From contig CAWAGP010000010.1 in the NCBI GenBank assembly GCA_963781705.1, forward strand, positions 248,001 through 312,000: DNA of 64,000 nucleotides. Direction: 5' to 3'. Made by a program: the position numbers and the translations under genes. Shown in pieces: positions 16,828-25,515 of the stretch. The stretch is from JALYGJ01 sp963781705 (GTDB lineage Bacteria; Chloroflexota; Limnocylindria; Limnocylindrales; CSP1-4). Below the pieces are notes generated by a model. The model was given only the letters and a program-made list of their open reading frames with translations, was not told the DNA's origin and searched no databases. Each line of letters begins with the position of its first letter. Position 1 is the first letter of the stretch.

Positions 16828-19355
16828 CTGGCCGATTGTAGGTTCGACGCCCCTTTGGGCTGTTCGCAGCGAGACGATCCAAAGGCAGCAGCGCAGCGGG
16901 TGTGGGCGGCAGCGGCGTGGGATGCGGCGTCGGACGCGGACGGCCGCCGTCGGCGACTGCGAGCAGGTCGGTGCCGTCCGTGCTCACCTCGACCGTGCCG
17001 TCGAGATCGGTCCGGAATACCTGGGCACCGTTCGCGCGCAGCCGTTCGAGTGTCGGCGGCGCCGGGTGACCGTAGCTGTTGCCCCAGCCCACGCTGATCA
17101 CGGCGATGCGCGGCCGCAGCTGTTCGAGGAACTGCTCGGTGGTTGCCGTGGCGCTGCCGTGGTGGGCGACTTTGAGCACGTCGAGCCGGTCCGTCGGTCC
17201 CTGCGTGGCGAGGCCGGCGGCGAGCAACTGCGGATCGACCTCCTCTTCCATGTCGCCCGTCAGCAGCGCCCGGCGCTGGCCGAAGTGGACGTCAAGCACG
17301 ATCGATACGTTGTTGATGGCCTTGCCGCCGTTGGCCGGGTGAAGTGGCACGCCGCCGGGCGGCGGCCAGTCGACGTCGAGGCGAACGCCGTCGAGCCATA
17401 GCCGATCGCCGGCCGCCAGCGTTCGAGTGGGCGTGCCCAGGTCGGCCAGCACGCGGCGCGACGCCGCATAGCCAGGTCCCGGTCCGACCATGCCCAGACT
17501 CGGCGACTTCGCCCACGTGGTAGCGCTCGAGCAGCAGCGCCAGCCCGCCGATGTGGTCTTCGTGCGGATGGGTGATGACGACCAGGTCGATGCGCCGATC
17601 CCACGGCGGCAGGCGCTGGTCGAGCAGGGTGATCAGGCGGTCGGGATCGGGCCCGGTGTCGACCAGCATCCGGCCGCCGTCGGGTCCTTCGAGCAGGATC
17701 GCGTCGCCCTGGCCGATGTCGAGCACGTCGATGCGCAGGCGGCCGTCCGGCCGCGCGCCATTGACGATAGCCAGCAGCAGGCACAGCCCGCCCAGGCTGG
17801 CGCCGAATGCGACGCGAGTGGGCGTGAAGCGGGTGCGCCGATCGGACTGGGCGCCCTGCTTGGGCAGCGTCACCGCCGGTAGGGCCCCGGCCGCGCGGCC
17901 CCGACGCGTCCGCCACGCGACGGCTGCGAGAGCCGCCGCCGCGCCGCCTGCGCCGGCCAGGTCGAGCGGCGGCGCCAGGGTCACGCTGGCGAGCGGCACG
18001 GACGCCGCAGCGTGGGCGATCGCGATCATCAGCCCGATGCCGATCGATGCGATGAGCGTGATCGGTGCGAAGAGCAGTGCCGGCGCGCCGAAGCCGACGA
18101 TTGCGAGCCCGCAGGCGAACGACACCGCCACGAGCATCATCACCGGCGCAACGATCGGCGCGACGAGCACATTGGCCAGCGGTGATATGAGCGACAGGCG
18201 ACCGAAGGTAAGCAGTACCAGCGGCAGCGTCGCGGCCTGGGCGGAGAGTGATACCGCCAGGGCCTCGAGCAGCCAGCCGGGGACGCGCTGCGGCAGCCGG
18301 TCGGCCAGCCAGCGCTTGAATGGCCCGGCCCAAACGAGCAGGCCGGCGGTGGCGGCCGCCGACAGCTGGAACCCGACGTCGCCGATGGTTGCCGGCTCGA
18401 CCAGCAGCATCGCCGCGACGGTCAGCGACAAGGCGGCAGGTGCGCTGCCGCGCCGCCCGGACTCGCGCGCAATGAGGGCAACGGAGGCCATGACGGCCGC
18501 CCGGACGACGCTCGGCGATGCTCCTGCGAGGATCGCGTAGCCGACTACGGCCAGCAGCACCAACAGCGAACGGCGCCGCCGTGACAGCGGCTTCAACAGC
18601 CCGCCGATCACGCCGGCAAGCAGGCAGATGTGCCAGCCGCTGATGGCCACGATGTGGCTCATGCCGGCGGTCCGGAAGTCGGCGCTCACGTCGCTGCTGA
18701 CCAGGTCACGCAGGCCGATGGCCATGGCTGCCGCGAGGCCCGCCTGCGGTTCGGGCAGCGCCGCCGAGATATCCGCGGCGGCGGCGCGACGGAGCTGTTC
18801 CAGGGCGGCCAGCGGACTGGCGTCGCCGCCGATGACCGACAGCGTGGTGGGCCGATCTGTGAACGTGATGCCACTGCCGGCCAGGAACTCGCCGAACCCG
18901 GCATCGGTCGGCGCCTGTTCCAGCCGGCCGTCGAAGGCGACGATGTCGGTCGGTGCGACAGGCGGGTAGCGCGGCAGCCAGGCGTACACGCGGAAGGCGG
19001 GTTCAGGCGGCCGCAGTTCGAGCACCGCGCGCTGCTGGCCGTCCTGCGGTGTGCTGACCGACAGCACCACCGCCTCGTGAGCGGTTGCCCGGTCGGCCGT
19101 CTGCGCGGTCGGCAAGTCGGAAACCGGGGCGGCTGCAACGCCCAGCAAGGCGCGCAACGCGATGAGCCCGGCGCCCACGGCCAGGCAGGCGAGGGGCATT
19201 GTCCGACCGACCAGGCTCGCGCCCAGGGCCACGGCCGCAAGGCCGAGTGCGGCGGCTGCCGCGGCCGCGGGACTGACGGAGATCGCCGCCGGCAGGGCGG
19301 TGGCCATCAGCGCGGCACCGATCGCGCCGATGGCGACCCACGCGGTGCGCGGCAT
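16643..19355 (-). pseudogene. comEC: Competence protein ComEC/Rec2, one frameshift
   Basis: DNA-uptake channel of natural competence. The first frame (19355 to about 17500) gives an N-terminal OB/DUF4131-type region, the multi-helix competence domain (HIVAISGWHICLLAGVIGG is diagnostic) and the start of a metallo-beta-lactamase-like domain (THPHEDHIGG). Near 17491-17515 the coding sense moves to another frame (GPGYAASRRVL ... GDMEEEVDPQLL ... LKVAHHGSATATTEQF), completing the hydrolase domain. One missing base near GEVAES explains the shift. The tail after about 16850 overlaps the HD gene and looks non-coding. If the shift is an assembly error the protein is ~830 residues and normal; if real, the uptake channel lacks its nuclease-like domain. 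Confidence 0.85.
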
Positions 19356-19383
19356 GGCAGTCAGCAGCGAGCCAGGGGCCCTG

Positions 19384-20139
19384 CTAATCGCTGGCGGTCA
19401 CCAGGCCGGCGATCTTGTCGTACGTCGACTGTCCGACGATGCCGCGGCTGAGCAACTCGTCGGCCGTCGCGAAGGGGGCTTCTTCACGGGCGGCAATGAT
19501 CTTGGCGGCGGTGACGGGCCCAATGCCCGGCAGCGTGTCCAGTTGTTCGGCGGAGGCGTGATTGATGTCGATCAAGCCGTCGCCGCCTGCCCCCGGCGAC
19601 GGCTGCGACCCAGGCTGACCGATCTGAGCGGTGGTGTCGTCGTCACCACGTGCGGGAACGCGCACCTTGTCGCCGTCGCTGAGCAGCTGGGCGAGATTGA
19701 GTTGCGCGGCAGCGGCAGCGATGTCCACCTGCGTGCTGTAACCACCCGCCGCCCTGATCGCGTCACCGACTCGGCTGCCGGACGGCAGGGGCAGCAGGCC
19801 GGGTCGAAGGACGGCGCCCTCGACATCGACAAACAGCTGTGCCGTTGCCACGATGGTCGGCGTTGCGCCGGCCCCCGATGCCTCAGGAAGAATGATCCCG
19901 TTTGCCTCGGCCGCCGCCGCCGATCGCGCATCGACGGCCACATTCGGCTGAGGGACGGTCAGCCAGATTGCCGCGCCGACGACGGCGATGACCAGTCCGC
20001 CGAGCAGTGCTGCCGGCAGCCAGCCGCGCGGGCCAGGGCTTGCCGGCGCTGCACCATGGCTCGCACTGGCCGCTGCTGGGGTTGGCGGCGAGTCTTCAGG
20101 CTCGGCCGTAATTACGCGCCACTGTCCGATCTCGTCCAC
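19384..20139 (-). CDS. comEA: Competence protein ComEA (SLBB plus helix-hairpin-helix)
   Basis: A 251-residue DNA receptor of competence. Short cytoplasmic part, one transmembrane helix (GWLPAALLGGLVIAVVGAAIW), an SLBB-like domain (FVDVEGAVLRPGLLPLPSGSR) and a C-terminal double helix-hairpin-helix (IDINHASAEQLDTLPGIG). The GTG at 20139 is chosen because GGGGAGGAG lies just before it; the frame is open to an ATG at 20199, but that stretch forms a large hairpin. It is followed 28 bp later by comEC. Two TAAG repeats spaced 11 bp lie upstream. Confidence 0.93.
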   Translation of the reverse strand: MDEIGQWRVITAEPEDSPPTPAAASASHGAAPASPGPRGWLPAALLGGLVIAVVGAAIWLTVPQPNVAVDARSAAAAEANGIILPEASGAGATPTIVATAQLFVDVEGAVLRPGLLPLPSGSRVGDAIRAAGGYSTQVDIAAAAAQLNLAQLLSDGDKVRVPARGDDDTTAQIGQPGSQPSPGAGGDGLIDINHASAEQLDTLPGIGPVTAAKIIAAREEAPFATADELLSRGIVGQSTYDKIAGLVTASD

Positions 20140-20177
20140 GCGCTCCTCCCCGGCGGGAACACGCTGGCGGAAGAATC

Positions 20178-20218
20178 GCCCGCCAACCACCCGGGGCACT
20201 TCGGGTGGTCGAGCGGGC
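20178..20218 (-). terminator. Two-part stem-loop between the LLM gene and comEA
   Basis: GCCCGC/GCGGGC (6 bp) outside and ACCACCCG/CGGGTGGT (8 bp) inside, separated by a small internal loop. It lies in the comEA 5' region, with no T-run. It could be a leader structure that influences comEA expression or a Rho-type 3' end of the LLM transcript. Confidence 0.4.
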
Positions 20219-20243
20219 GCGGGCCCGAATTTAGGATGGGTGA

Positions 20244-20258
20244 CTTATCGGCGGCTTA
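20244..20258 (-). promoter_or_regulatory. Two TAAG direct repeats, 11-bp period, upstream of comEA
   Basis: On the minus strand TAAGCCGCCGA is followed directly by TAAGTCACCCA, so the two TAAG start 11 bases apart. TAAATT begins 8 bases after TAAGTC and could be the -10, the same layout SARP activators use. Confidence 0.5.
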
Positions 20259-20267
20259 TTTCTCGCT

Positions 20268-21251
20268 CTACTGCGCCTGACCGATTGCACCATCGCCCGC
20301 GGCGAGCTTCGGCGCGACTTCGCTCATCAGTCGGACCATCGTCTCCTCGTCGTAGGGCGAGGGGAAACCGATCACGATGTGCCGGTAACCGAGCTCGACA
20401 TAGGGCGCGAAGATCTCGACCAGGTGTTCGGGGGTGCCCACCGGCTGCGCCGCCGGCGGCCGGCCGCTCCACGTCTGCGCACCACCGTTGTGCTCGTAGA
20501 TGCCGGCCAGGACGCGCTCGGCCTCGGCCTGCGAATCGCGCACGACGACCGGCCCGATGTTGGCCGTCCGCTCGATCGCGGACGGGTCGCGGCCCACCTC
20601 GGCGCAGTGCTGAAGGAGGATCTCCTCCTTGCGGCGGACCGCGTCGATGTCGCCACCCACGTTGTTGGCGTCGGCGTAGCGGGCCACCAGGCGCAGAGTG
20701 ACCTTGGGTCCACTCCCCCCGACCAGCAGGGGGAGGTGCGGTTGGATGGGTCGGGGATCGTTGCGCACGTCGCGGATCGCGTAGTGCGGACCGGGCGCGG
20801 ACGTCTGCTCCCCGTCGAGCATGGCACGCATCACCGGCAAAGCCTCGCGCAGCCAGCGTAGCCGCTCCGCCGGGCTGTCACCGAACTCGATGCCGAAGGC
20901 GCTCGCTTCGGTCGTGTTCCAGGCCGAGCCGATGCCCAGGTAGGCGCGGCCGCCGCTGATGTGATCGAGCGTGGTGGCCATCTTGACCGTGAGCCCGGGG
21001 TTGCGATACGGATTCGCGCCGACCATCAGGCCCAACCGGACCTTCTCGGTCGCCTGCGCCCACGCAGCAAGGGCCATGTAACCCTCGAACATCGGCCCGT
21101 CGTCCGAGCCGACGATGGGGTAGAGGTGATCCCACGTCCACAGGCTGTGAAAGCCGAGCCGGTCGGCACGCCGGCCGGCCTCGAGCAGGCTCGGCCAGTC
21201 GGTGTACTGGGCCCAGCAGTTTGCGCCGAAGCGCACTACGTCATCAGGCAT
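20268..21251 (-). CDS. LLM-class F420-dependent oxidoreductase
   Basis: A 327-residue luciferase-like monooxygenase-fold enzyme (TIM barrel), most likely using coenzyme F420. Motifs LWTWDHLYPIVG, the LGLMVGANPYRNPGLTVKMATTLDHISGGRAYLGIGSAW block and LLVGGSGPKVTLRLVARYADANNV are typical. The substrate is unknown. TAGCGT, six bases, then the ATG suggests a leaderless transcript. Upstream lies a strong hairpin terminator separating it from the small-peptide operon. Confidence 0.88.
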   Translation of the reverse strand: MPDDVVRFGANCWAQYTDWPSLLEAGRRADRLGFHSLWTWDHLYPIVGSDDGPMFEGYMALAAWAQATEKVRLGLMVGANPYRNPGLTVKMATTLDHISGGRAYLGIGSAWNTTEASAFGIEFGDSPAERLRWLREALPVMRAMLDGEQTSAPGPHYAIRDVRNDPRPIQPHLPLLVGGSGPKVTLRLVARYADANNVGGDIDAVRRKEEILLQHCAEVGRDPSAIERTANIGPVVVRDSQAEAERVLAGIYEHNGGAQTWSGRPPAAQPVGTPEHLVEIFAPYVELGYRHIVIGFPSPYDEETMVRLMSEVAPKLAAGDGAIGQAQ

Positions 21252-21257
21252 GACCCG

Positions 21258-21263
21258 ACGCTA
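21258..21263 (-). promoter_or_regulatory. -10 element of the LLM oxidoreductase gene
   Basis: TAGCGT, then CGGGTC, then ATG. Leaderless geometry. Confidence 0.4.
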
Positions 21264-21292
21264 GCACGCCGGCGTCCATCTGGGCATAAGCG

Positions 21293-21327
21293 AACGACCC
21301 GCCGGACGAGTCCCGGCGGGTCGTTTT
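21293..21327 (-). terminator. Intrinsic terminator, probably bidirectional
   Basis: A 13-bp perfect stem, AACGACCCGCCGG/CCGGCGGGTCGTT, with a 7-base loop. On the plus strand it is followed by a TTTT run, on the minus strand by TTCGCTTA. On the minus strand it closes the two-gene small-peptide operon. No plus-strand gene upstream needs it. Confidence 0.75.
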
Positions 21328-21349
21328 GGGATTATTGGGATTGCTGTGG

Positions 21350-21505
21350 TCAGCGACGCGGTAGCGCCAGCCGCAGCCTTCGCCCCGGGCGGTTGGTCCG
21401 CGGCCGGGGGCCGCTGGCGAAGCGCGCCAGGCGCGCCTCTTCCGCGTCGCGGCGGAGTGTCTCAGGCCGCTCGCGCGCCAACAGCTCCAGATCGAGCAGA
21501 TTCAT
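21350..21505 (-). CDS. Small hypothetical protein, 51 aa, charged
   Basis: A 51-residue protein: an acidic/basic helix (MNLLDLELLARERPETLRRD, then an EEARLARFA segment) and a very arginine-rich tail. Supported by GGAGGG five bases before the ATG, ATGA overlap with the upstream 40-aa gene, and a terminator just downstream. No family is recognised; the amphipathic helix plus basic tail could bind membrane or nucleic acid. Together with its partner it faces a CGNR regulator across a shared promoter region. Confidence 0.65.
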   Translation of the reverse strand: MNLLDLELLARERPETLRRDAEEARLARFASGPRPRTNRPGRRLRLALPRR

Positions 21506-21624
21506 CGAGTCCCTCCAACGACATCATCAGGCCGGTAGTCGCGCGAGTCGACACCGAAAATGGAGGCCAGCGCGGCGAACGCCACGAGGGCCGTGAGCAG
21601 GGCCAATGCGGTCATCGCGTCCAT
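21502..21624 (-). CDS. Small single-helix membrane protein, 40 aa
   Basis: A 40-residue protein with one hydrophobic helix (ALALLTALVAFAALASIFGV) and a polar tail (DSRDYRPDDV...). AAGGAG lies 11 bases upstream of the ATG and a TTGACA-17-TATCGT promoter lies before that. Its stop overlaps the next start (ATGA), so both small proteins are made together, which argues for a functional pair. Probably inner-membrane. No known family. Confidence 0.65.
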   Translation of the reverse strand: MDAMTALALLTALVAFAALASIFGVDSRDYRPDDVVGGTR

Positions 21625-21631
21625 CGCTTAC

Positions 21632-21720
21632 GTAACTCCTTGAACCTGTCTTGACTGGTTACTTACAGTGCGTACGATAGCCGCTTGCACGTAACCTGTC
21701 AAGAGATCATAATCGGTTAC
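21632..21720. promoter_or_regulatory. Symmetric divergent promoter with nested inverted repeats
   Basis: Plus strand: TTGACT (21651-21656), 16 bases, TACGAT (21673-21678). Minus strand: TTGACA (21702-21697), 17 bases, TATCGT (21679-21674). The two -10 elements overlap almost completely. Arms CTTGACTGGTTAC (21650-21662) and GTAACCTGTCAAG (21691-21703) are inverted copies with one mismatch, and outer GTAAC (21632-21636)/GTTAC (21716-21720) share the same centre. One regulator bound here could switch both directions. Confidence 0.7.
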
Positions 21721-21723
21721 GCG

Positions 21724-22422
21724 ATGGAAACAATGTCAACGTTGGGTGAGCCTTTCGGAGACGACCACAGGCCCGTCCAGGGCCACGGTCATGGTCGCCA
21801 CGGCCACCAGGCCTCGCTCGAGGACGCGCTCGCTTTTGTCAACACGCTGGCGTACGACAAGGGCCAGCCGCACGAGCGCCTGACCGACGTCGCCACGGCC
21901 GTGCCGTGGCTGCAGGGGCACGAACTGCTGCACCGCGAAATGGTCGACGCGCTGCTGGCGCAGTACACCGACGATCCCGATGGCGCGGAGAAGCTGATGG
22001 TGCGCATCCGGCGCACCCGCGGCGCGCTGCGCGAGTTGCTCGATGCGGCGATCGAAGGCCGGCCGCCCAGTGACGCGGCGCTGCGCGAGATCAACCGTGC
22101 GCTTCGCTTCCAGTACTTCTACGAGCTCGTGCCTGCCGCCGATGGCGTGTCGCTCGACCACCGCCATGAGGGTGATCCGGTCAGCGGCGCGCTGGCGCGC
22201 CTATCGGAGGCCGTCGCACGCGAGCTCACCCAGGGTGACTTTCATCGACTGCGCATCTGTGCCAACGACGATTGCCGCTGGGTCTTCCGCGACTACTCGC
22301 CGGCCGCCCGGCGCAAGTGGTGCGACATGTCGAGTTGTGGCAACCGTGCCAAGGCAGCCCGCCATCGCGCGCGCATGAAGAGCGCTGACCAGGCCGCCGG
22401 CGACACCGCCACCGCGAGTTAG
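21724..22422 (+). CDS. CGNR zinc-finger regulator (ABATE plus zf-CGNR)
   Basis: A 232-residue protein with an N-terminal ABATE-type domain (LAFVNTLAY near the start) and a C-terminal CGNR zinc finger (~178-215) carrying CANDDCRWVFRDYSPAARRKWC and the name-giving SSCGNRAKAARHR. This family is annotated as putative stress-induced transcription regulators; its DNA target is unknown. The ATG at 21724 has no Shine-Dalgarno. A TTG at 21685 is in frame and sits exactly six bases past the -10, so a leaderless 245-residue form is possible. It probably controls the divergent promoter in front of it (inference). Confidence 0.85.
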   Translation: METMSTLGEPFGDDHRPVQGHGHGRHGHQASLEDALAFVNTLAYDKGQPHERLTDVATAVPWLQGHELLHREMVDALLAQYTDDPDGAEKLMVRIRRTRGALRELLDAAIEGRPPSDAALREINRALRFQYFYELVPAADGVSLDHRHEGDPVSGALARLSEAVARELTQGDFHRLRICANDDCRWVFRDYSPAARRKWCDMSSCGNRAKAARHRARMKSADQAAGDTATAS

Positions 22423-22522
22423 CCGCTAACCGGGCCGGGCCGCCACCCTATAGTGGCGCCAGTCGAGCCGTCCCCAGCCGAATTGGCCGGGCGGTCCGCG
22501 CTGCGGGGGAGTTCGGGTCCGA

Positions 22523-25450
22523 ATGGCGACGCTTCCGCGATACCACGTGGCGCGCGACCGGCTAGTCGAGCGGCTGCGCGAAACCCATATCGGAGTGGTC
22601 GAGGCGGCCGGCGGCTACGGCAAGTCCGTTCTGGCCGCCGAGTTCGCGGCGCACCTGGGCATTGCGTCGGCGAGCGCCCGACTTGCCGAACGCGATCGCG
22701 GTGCGGCTGCCCTGCTGGCCCGCCTCGAGGAGGCCTTCGAAGACGCCGGGTTATCCGATTTGAGCTGGTCGGGCGCCGGCAACACGCCCAGCAGCGCGAC
22801 CGACGACCTGCTGCGCCAACTCCGCCGCCGGCGCGATCCGGTGTTGCTGGTGATCGACGACGTCCATGAACTGACCGACACCGATGGCGTGCGATTGCTG
22901 GTCGAGCTGGCCCGGCGGCTGCCCGAGCGTCATCGCCTGCTGCTGCTCGGCCGGCGCGTTCCGGCGCGCGCAGCCGAACTGTTGACGATGCCGGAGGCGA
23001 CCTTGCTGGCTACTGCCGACCTGTCATTCACCGAGGCTGAGATCGCCCGCGTCCTGGACGGCCTCAAGGTCAGTGCGTCAGCCGACGGTGTCGGCCGGCT
23101 GTGGCGGGCCGCCGCCGGCTGGCCGGCCGCAGTGCTGCTCATCGCCAGCCGGCTGCCAGGCGTCGACGATGCCGACGACTCGCTGCGCCGCCTGGGGCCG
23201 TCGACGATGCTGCCCGAGCTCATCGACCGCATGCTCGAAGATCTCGACGCGGTTGACCGGCAGGCGCTGATCGAGATCGCTCGCTTCGGCACCGTGGATC
23301 CGCCGGCTGTGGCCGAGGCGCTGGACCGACCGGGCATCGTCGACCGGCTGATCGCGGCCGGCATTCCGTTCAGCCCGGCCGCCGGCGGAGGCTGGGAGGT
23401 GCCCGGGCCGGTGGGCGAGTACCTGGCCTCGCTCGGTGCCGTTTCCGGCCAGTCGGCGCGCCGACTGGCGCAGGCGTATCTCGCACGCGGCCGGCCCAAC
23501 GCGGCCCTGGCGGCGGTGCTCGCCAGCGGTGACCTGGCCGAGGTCGGCCGCTTCCTGGCCGGTCTGACCGTCGAGCAGGGCTACCAGCTCGACTACGTCG
23601 ACATCGCCGGCAGCATCGATCTGCTGCCCGACGGGGTGCTCGACGACCATCCGCGCGCCCTGGTTCATTTCGCGCGCGCGTGCGAGAGCTCGTTCCAGAC
23701 GCGCCGCCGTGCACGCGCGCTCGAGCGCGCCGCTGGCTCGCCGCATGCCTCGGCCGAGTTGGCGCGCGAAATCGACGCCGAACGGGCGCAGGACTTGATC
23801 CGCGATGGATCGCCAGCCGAGGCCGCCACGCTCGCACAGACCGTTTTGGCGGACGCGGGCGAGGACGAACCCAATACCCGAGCGCGGGCGCTCGACGTAG
23901 TCGGCCGCGCGCGCGCCTGGGAGCGCGATCGGGTGGGCCTGGCCGAGGCGCAGATCCTGCTCGAGGAGGCGTATGCACTGTGTCGGACGCTCGGCAACCG
24001 CACGTGGATGGCGCGCATCGTCATGCCCCTGGCGATCGACGTCCTGCGCGGCCTGGGCCAGTTCGAGGCGGCGATCGAGCGGCTCGACGAGGCGCTCGAG
24101 GGCCTGGCCGGTCGCGACCGGCTGCGCGCTGCCATCCTGACCTTTCGGGCGGAGGTGCTGGTCGAGATCGGTCGCTACGCCGAAGCGGAGGCCAACCTGC
24201 GCGACGCGGACGCCGTGGGGACCATGTTCGGCGACCGCCGGCTGATTGCCTACGCTGCCTGGGGCGCGGCGGTGAGTGCCTCGCAACAGGGAGACGCGGC
24301 GCGCACCGTTGAGCTGCTCGAACGGGCGCGCCAACAGGAAGGCGACTGGTTTGCCCATGTCACCGGCGCCGAGTTCCTGGGCGCCGCCGCTGAGGCGCTG
24401 GCGCGGGTAGGCGAGCTCGACCGCGCGCGCGACTACCTGGCGTCGGCCGTAGAGCGTCTCGACGAGGCGCCTCTGAGAGTTGGCCTCGCCCAGCTTGCGC
24501 TCGAGGCGCGCGCCGGCGACCCGGCCCGGGCCATGGAGATGGCGGTTGCCGCCGAGGCCATGCCACGGGTCGAGCCGCACGAGCGCTGGCGGCCGGTCCT
24601 CTTCCACGCTTTGGCCGCTCACCGCGCCGGCTCAGCCGAGGCGGCACTCCTGACGAAGCGAGCGTTGGACGAAGCGGCCGCCCTCGGACAGCCGGCTCTG
24701 CCCTTCATCGGCGAACCGGATGTAGCGAGCGAGCTGGCGCGAACGTACCCATTGACGAGCCACGCGACCATCGCCGTCGATCCGATCTCGATCAGCGCGC
24801 TCGGCGGCTTCGCGATTGTCTCCGGTTCGGGTCCGATCCGGCCTCCGCCGGGCCTGCCCAGCACGCTCCTGAAATACCTGGTTGCCAGTGGCGGCAACGT
24901 CCTGGCCGAGGAGGCGATGGAGGCGCTGTGGCCCGAGGGTTCGGCCGAGGCTGGACGACGCGGTCTGCGCAACGTTCTGCTCCGCCTGAACGTGCTTGGC
25001 CGGCGCATCGTGGTCAGGGAAGGGACGCGCCTGACTCTGAGCGAGGGTGCCGATGTCGACGTATTCGCCTTCATGCGCATCGCCGACCGCGCCATCGCGC
25101 GGCGCGCCGATGCCGAGGCGGTGGTCGACGCGCGCTCGGCCGTCGCCCTGTATCGCGGGCCGTTGCTGCCGGGTGAGCCGTATGCCGAATGGGCAGCGGT
25201 GCCGCGGGAGCGCTTGCGCGTTCGCTTCGTCCAACTGCTCGACATGCTCATTCGCCACGCGACGCTGCGCCGCGACATCGATGAGGCGGCCCAGTTGGCG
25301 GAGCGGGCGATCGACGAGGATCCATACGACGAGGAGCGCTACCTGAGTGTCGCGCGATTGCTGGAAGCCAATGGCCGGCGTGGCGCTGCCGTCGCCATGC
25401 GTCAACGGGCGGCACGCATGCTGCGCTCGCTTGAGGCGCAATCCATCTGA
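22523..25450 (+). CDS. STAND-type ATPase fused to winged helix and BTAD regulator domain
   Basis: A 975-residue transcription regulator. N-terminal MalT-like NTPase: Walker A GGYGKS (30-35), Walker B LLVIDDVHEL (~108-117). The middle (~300-740) is a TPR-like helical sensor (repeated ALE/AEA helices). The C-terminus holds an OmpR-type winged helix (~783-850, LLKYLVASGGNVLAEEAMEALWPE) and a bacterial transcriptional activation domain (~850-970), as in SARP proteins, although SARPs usually have the DNA-binding end first. A possible -10 TATAGT at 22449-22454 gives a ~60-base leader. TAAG repeats in the SARP 11-bp phase begin 27 bp after its stop codon. Confidence 0.88.
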   Translation: MATLPRYHVARDRLVERLRETHIGVVEAAGGYGKSVLAAEFAAHLGIASASARLAERDRGAAALLARLEEAFEDAGLSDLSWSGAGNTPSSATDDLLRQLRRRRDPVLLVIDDVHELTDTDGVRLLVELARRLPERHRLLLLGRRVPARAAELLTMPEATLLATADLSFTEAEIARVLDGLKVSASADGVGRLWRAAAGWPAAVLLIASRLPGVDDADDSLRRLGPSTMLPELIDRMLEDLDAVDRQALIEIARFGTVDPPAVAEALDRPGIVDRLIAAGIPFSPAAGGGWEVPGPVGEYLASLGAVSGQSARRLAQAYLARGRPNAALAAVLASGDLAEVGRFLAGLTVEQGYQLDYVDIAGSIDLLPDGVLDDHPRALVHFARACESSFQTRRRARALERAAGSPHASAELAREIDAERAQDLIRDGSPAEAATLAQTVLADAGEDEPNTRARALDVVGRARAWERDRVGLAEAQILLEEAYALCRTLGNRTWMARIVMPLAIDVLRGLGQFEAAIERLDEALEGLAGRDRLRAAILTFRAEVLVEIGRYAEAEANLRDADAVGTMFGDRRLIAYAAWGAAVSASQQGDAARTVELLERARQQEGDWFAHVTGAEFLGAAAEALARVGELDRARDYLASAVERLDEAPLRVGLAQLALEARAGDPARAMEMAVAAEAMPRVEPHERWRPVLFHALAAHRAGSAEAALLTKRALDEAAALGQPALPFIGEPDVASELARTYPLTSHATIAVDPISISALGGFAIVSGSGPIRPPPGLPSTLLKYLVASGGNVLAEEAMEALWPEGSAEAGRRGLRNVLLRLNVLGRRIVVREGTRLTLSEGADVDVFAFMRIADRAIARRADAEAVVDARSAVALYRGPLLPGEPYAEWAAVPRERLRVRFVQLLDMLIRHATLRRDIDEAAQLAERAIDEDPYDEERYLSVARLLEANGRRGAAVAMRQRAARMLRSLEAQSI

Positions 25451-25476
25451 ACGCAGATCGCCTGGACCGGCATCGG

Positions 25477-25494
25477 TAAGACGCCAGTAAGACG
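25477..25494 (+). promoter_or_regulatory. Two TAAGACG direct repeats, 11-bp period
   Basis: TAAGACG at 25477 and again at 25488, exactly 11 bases apart, in the gap between the BTAD regulator and the 70-aa gene. This is the arrangement of SARP operators. No strong -10 is visible at the expected place. Confidence 0.55.
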
Positions 25495-25515
25495 GGCCCT
25501 CATCAGCCTCCCGCC

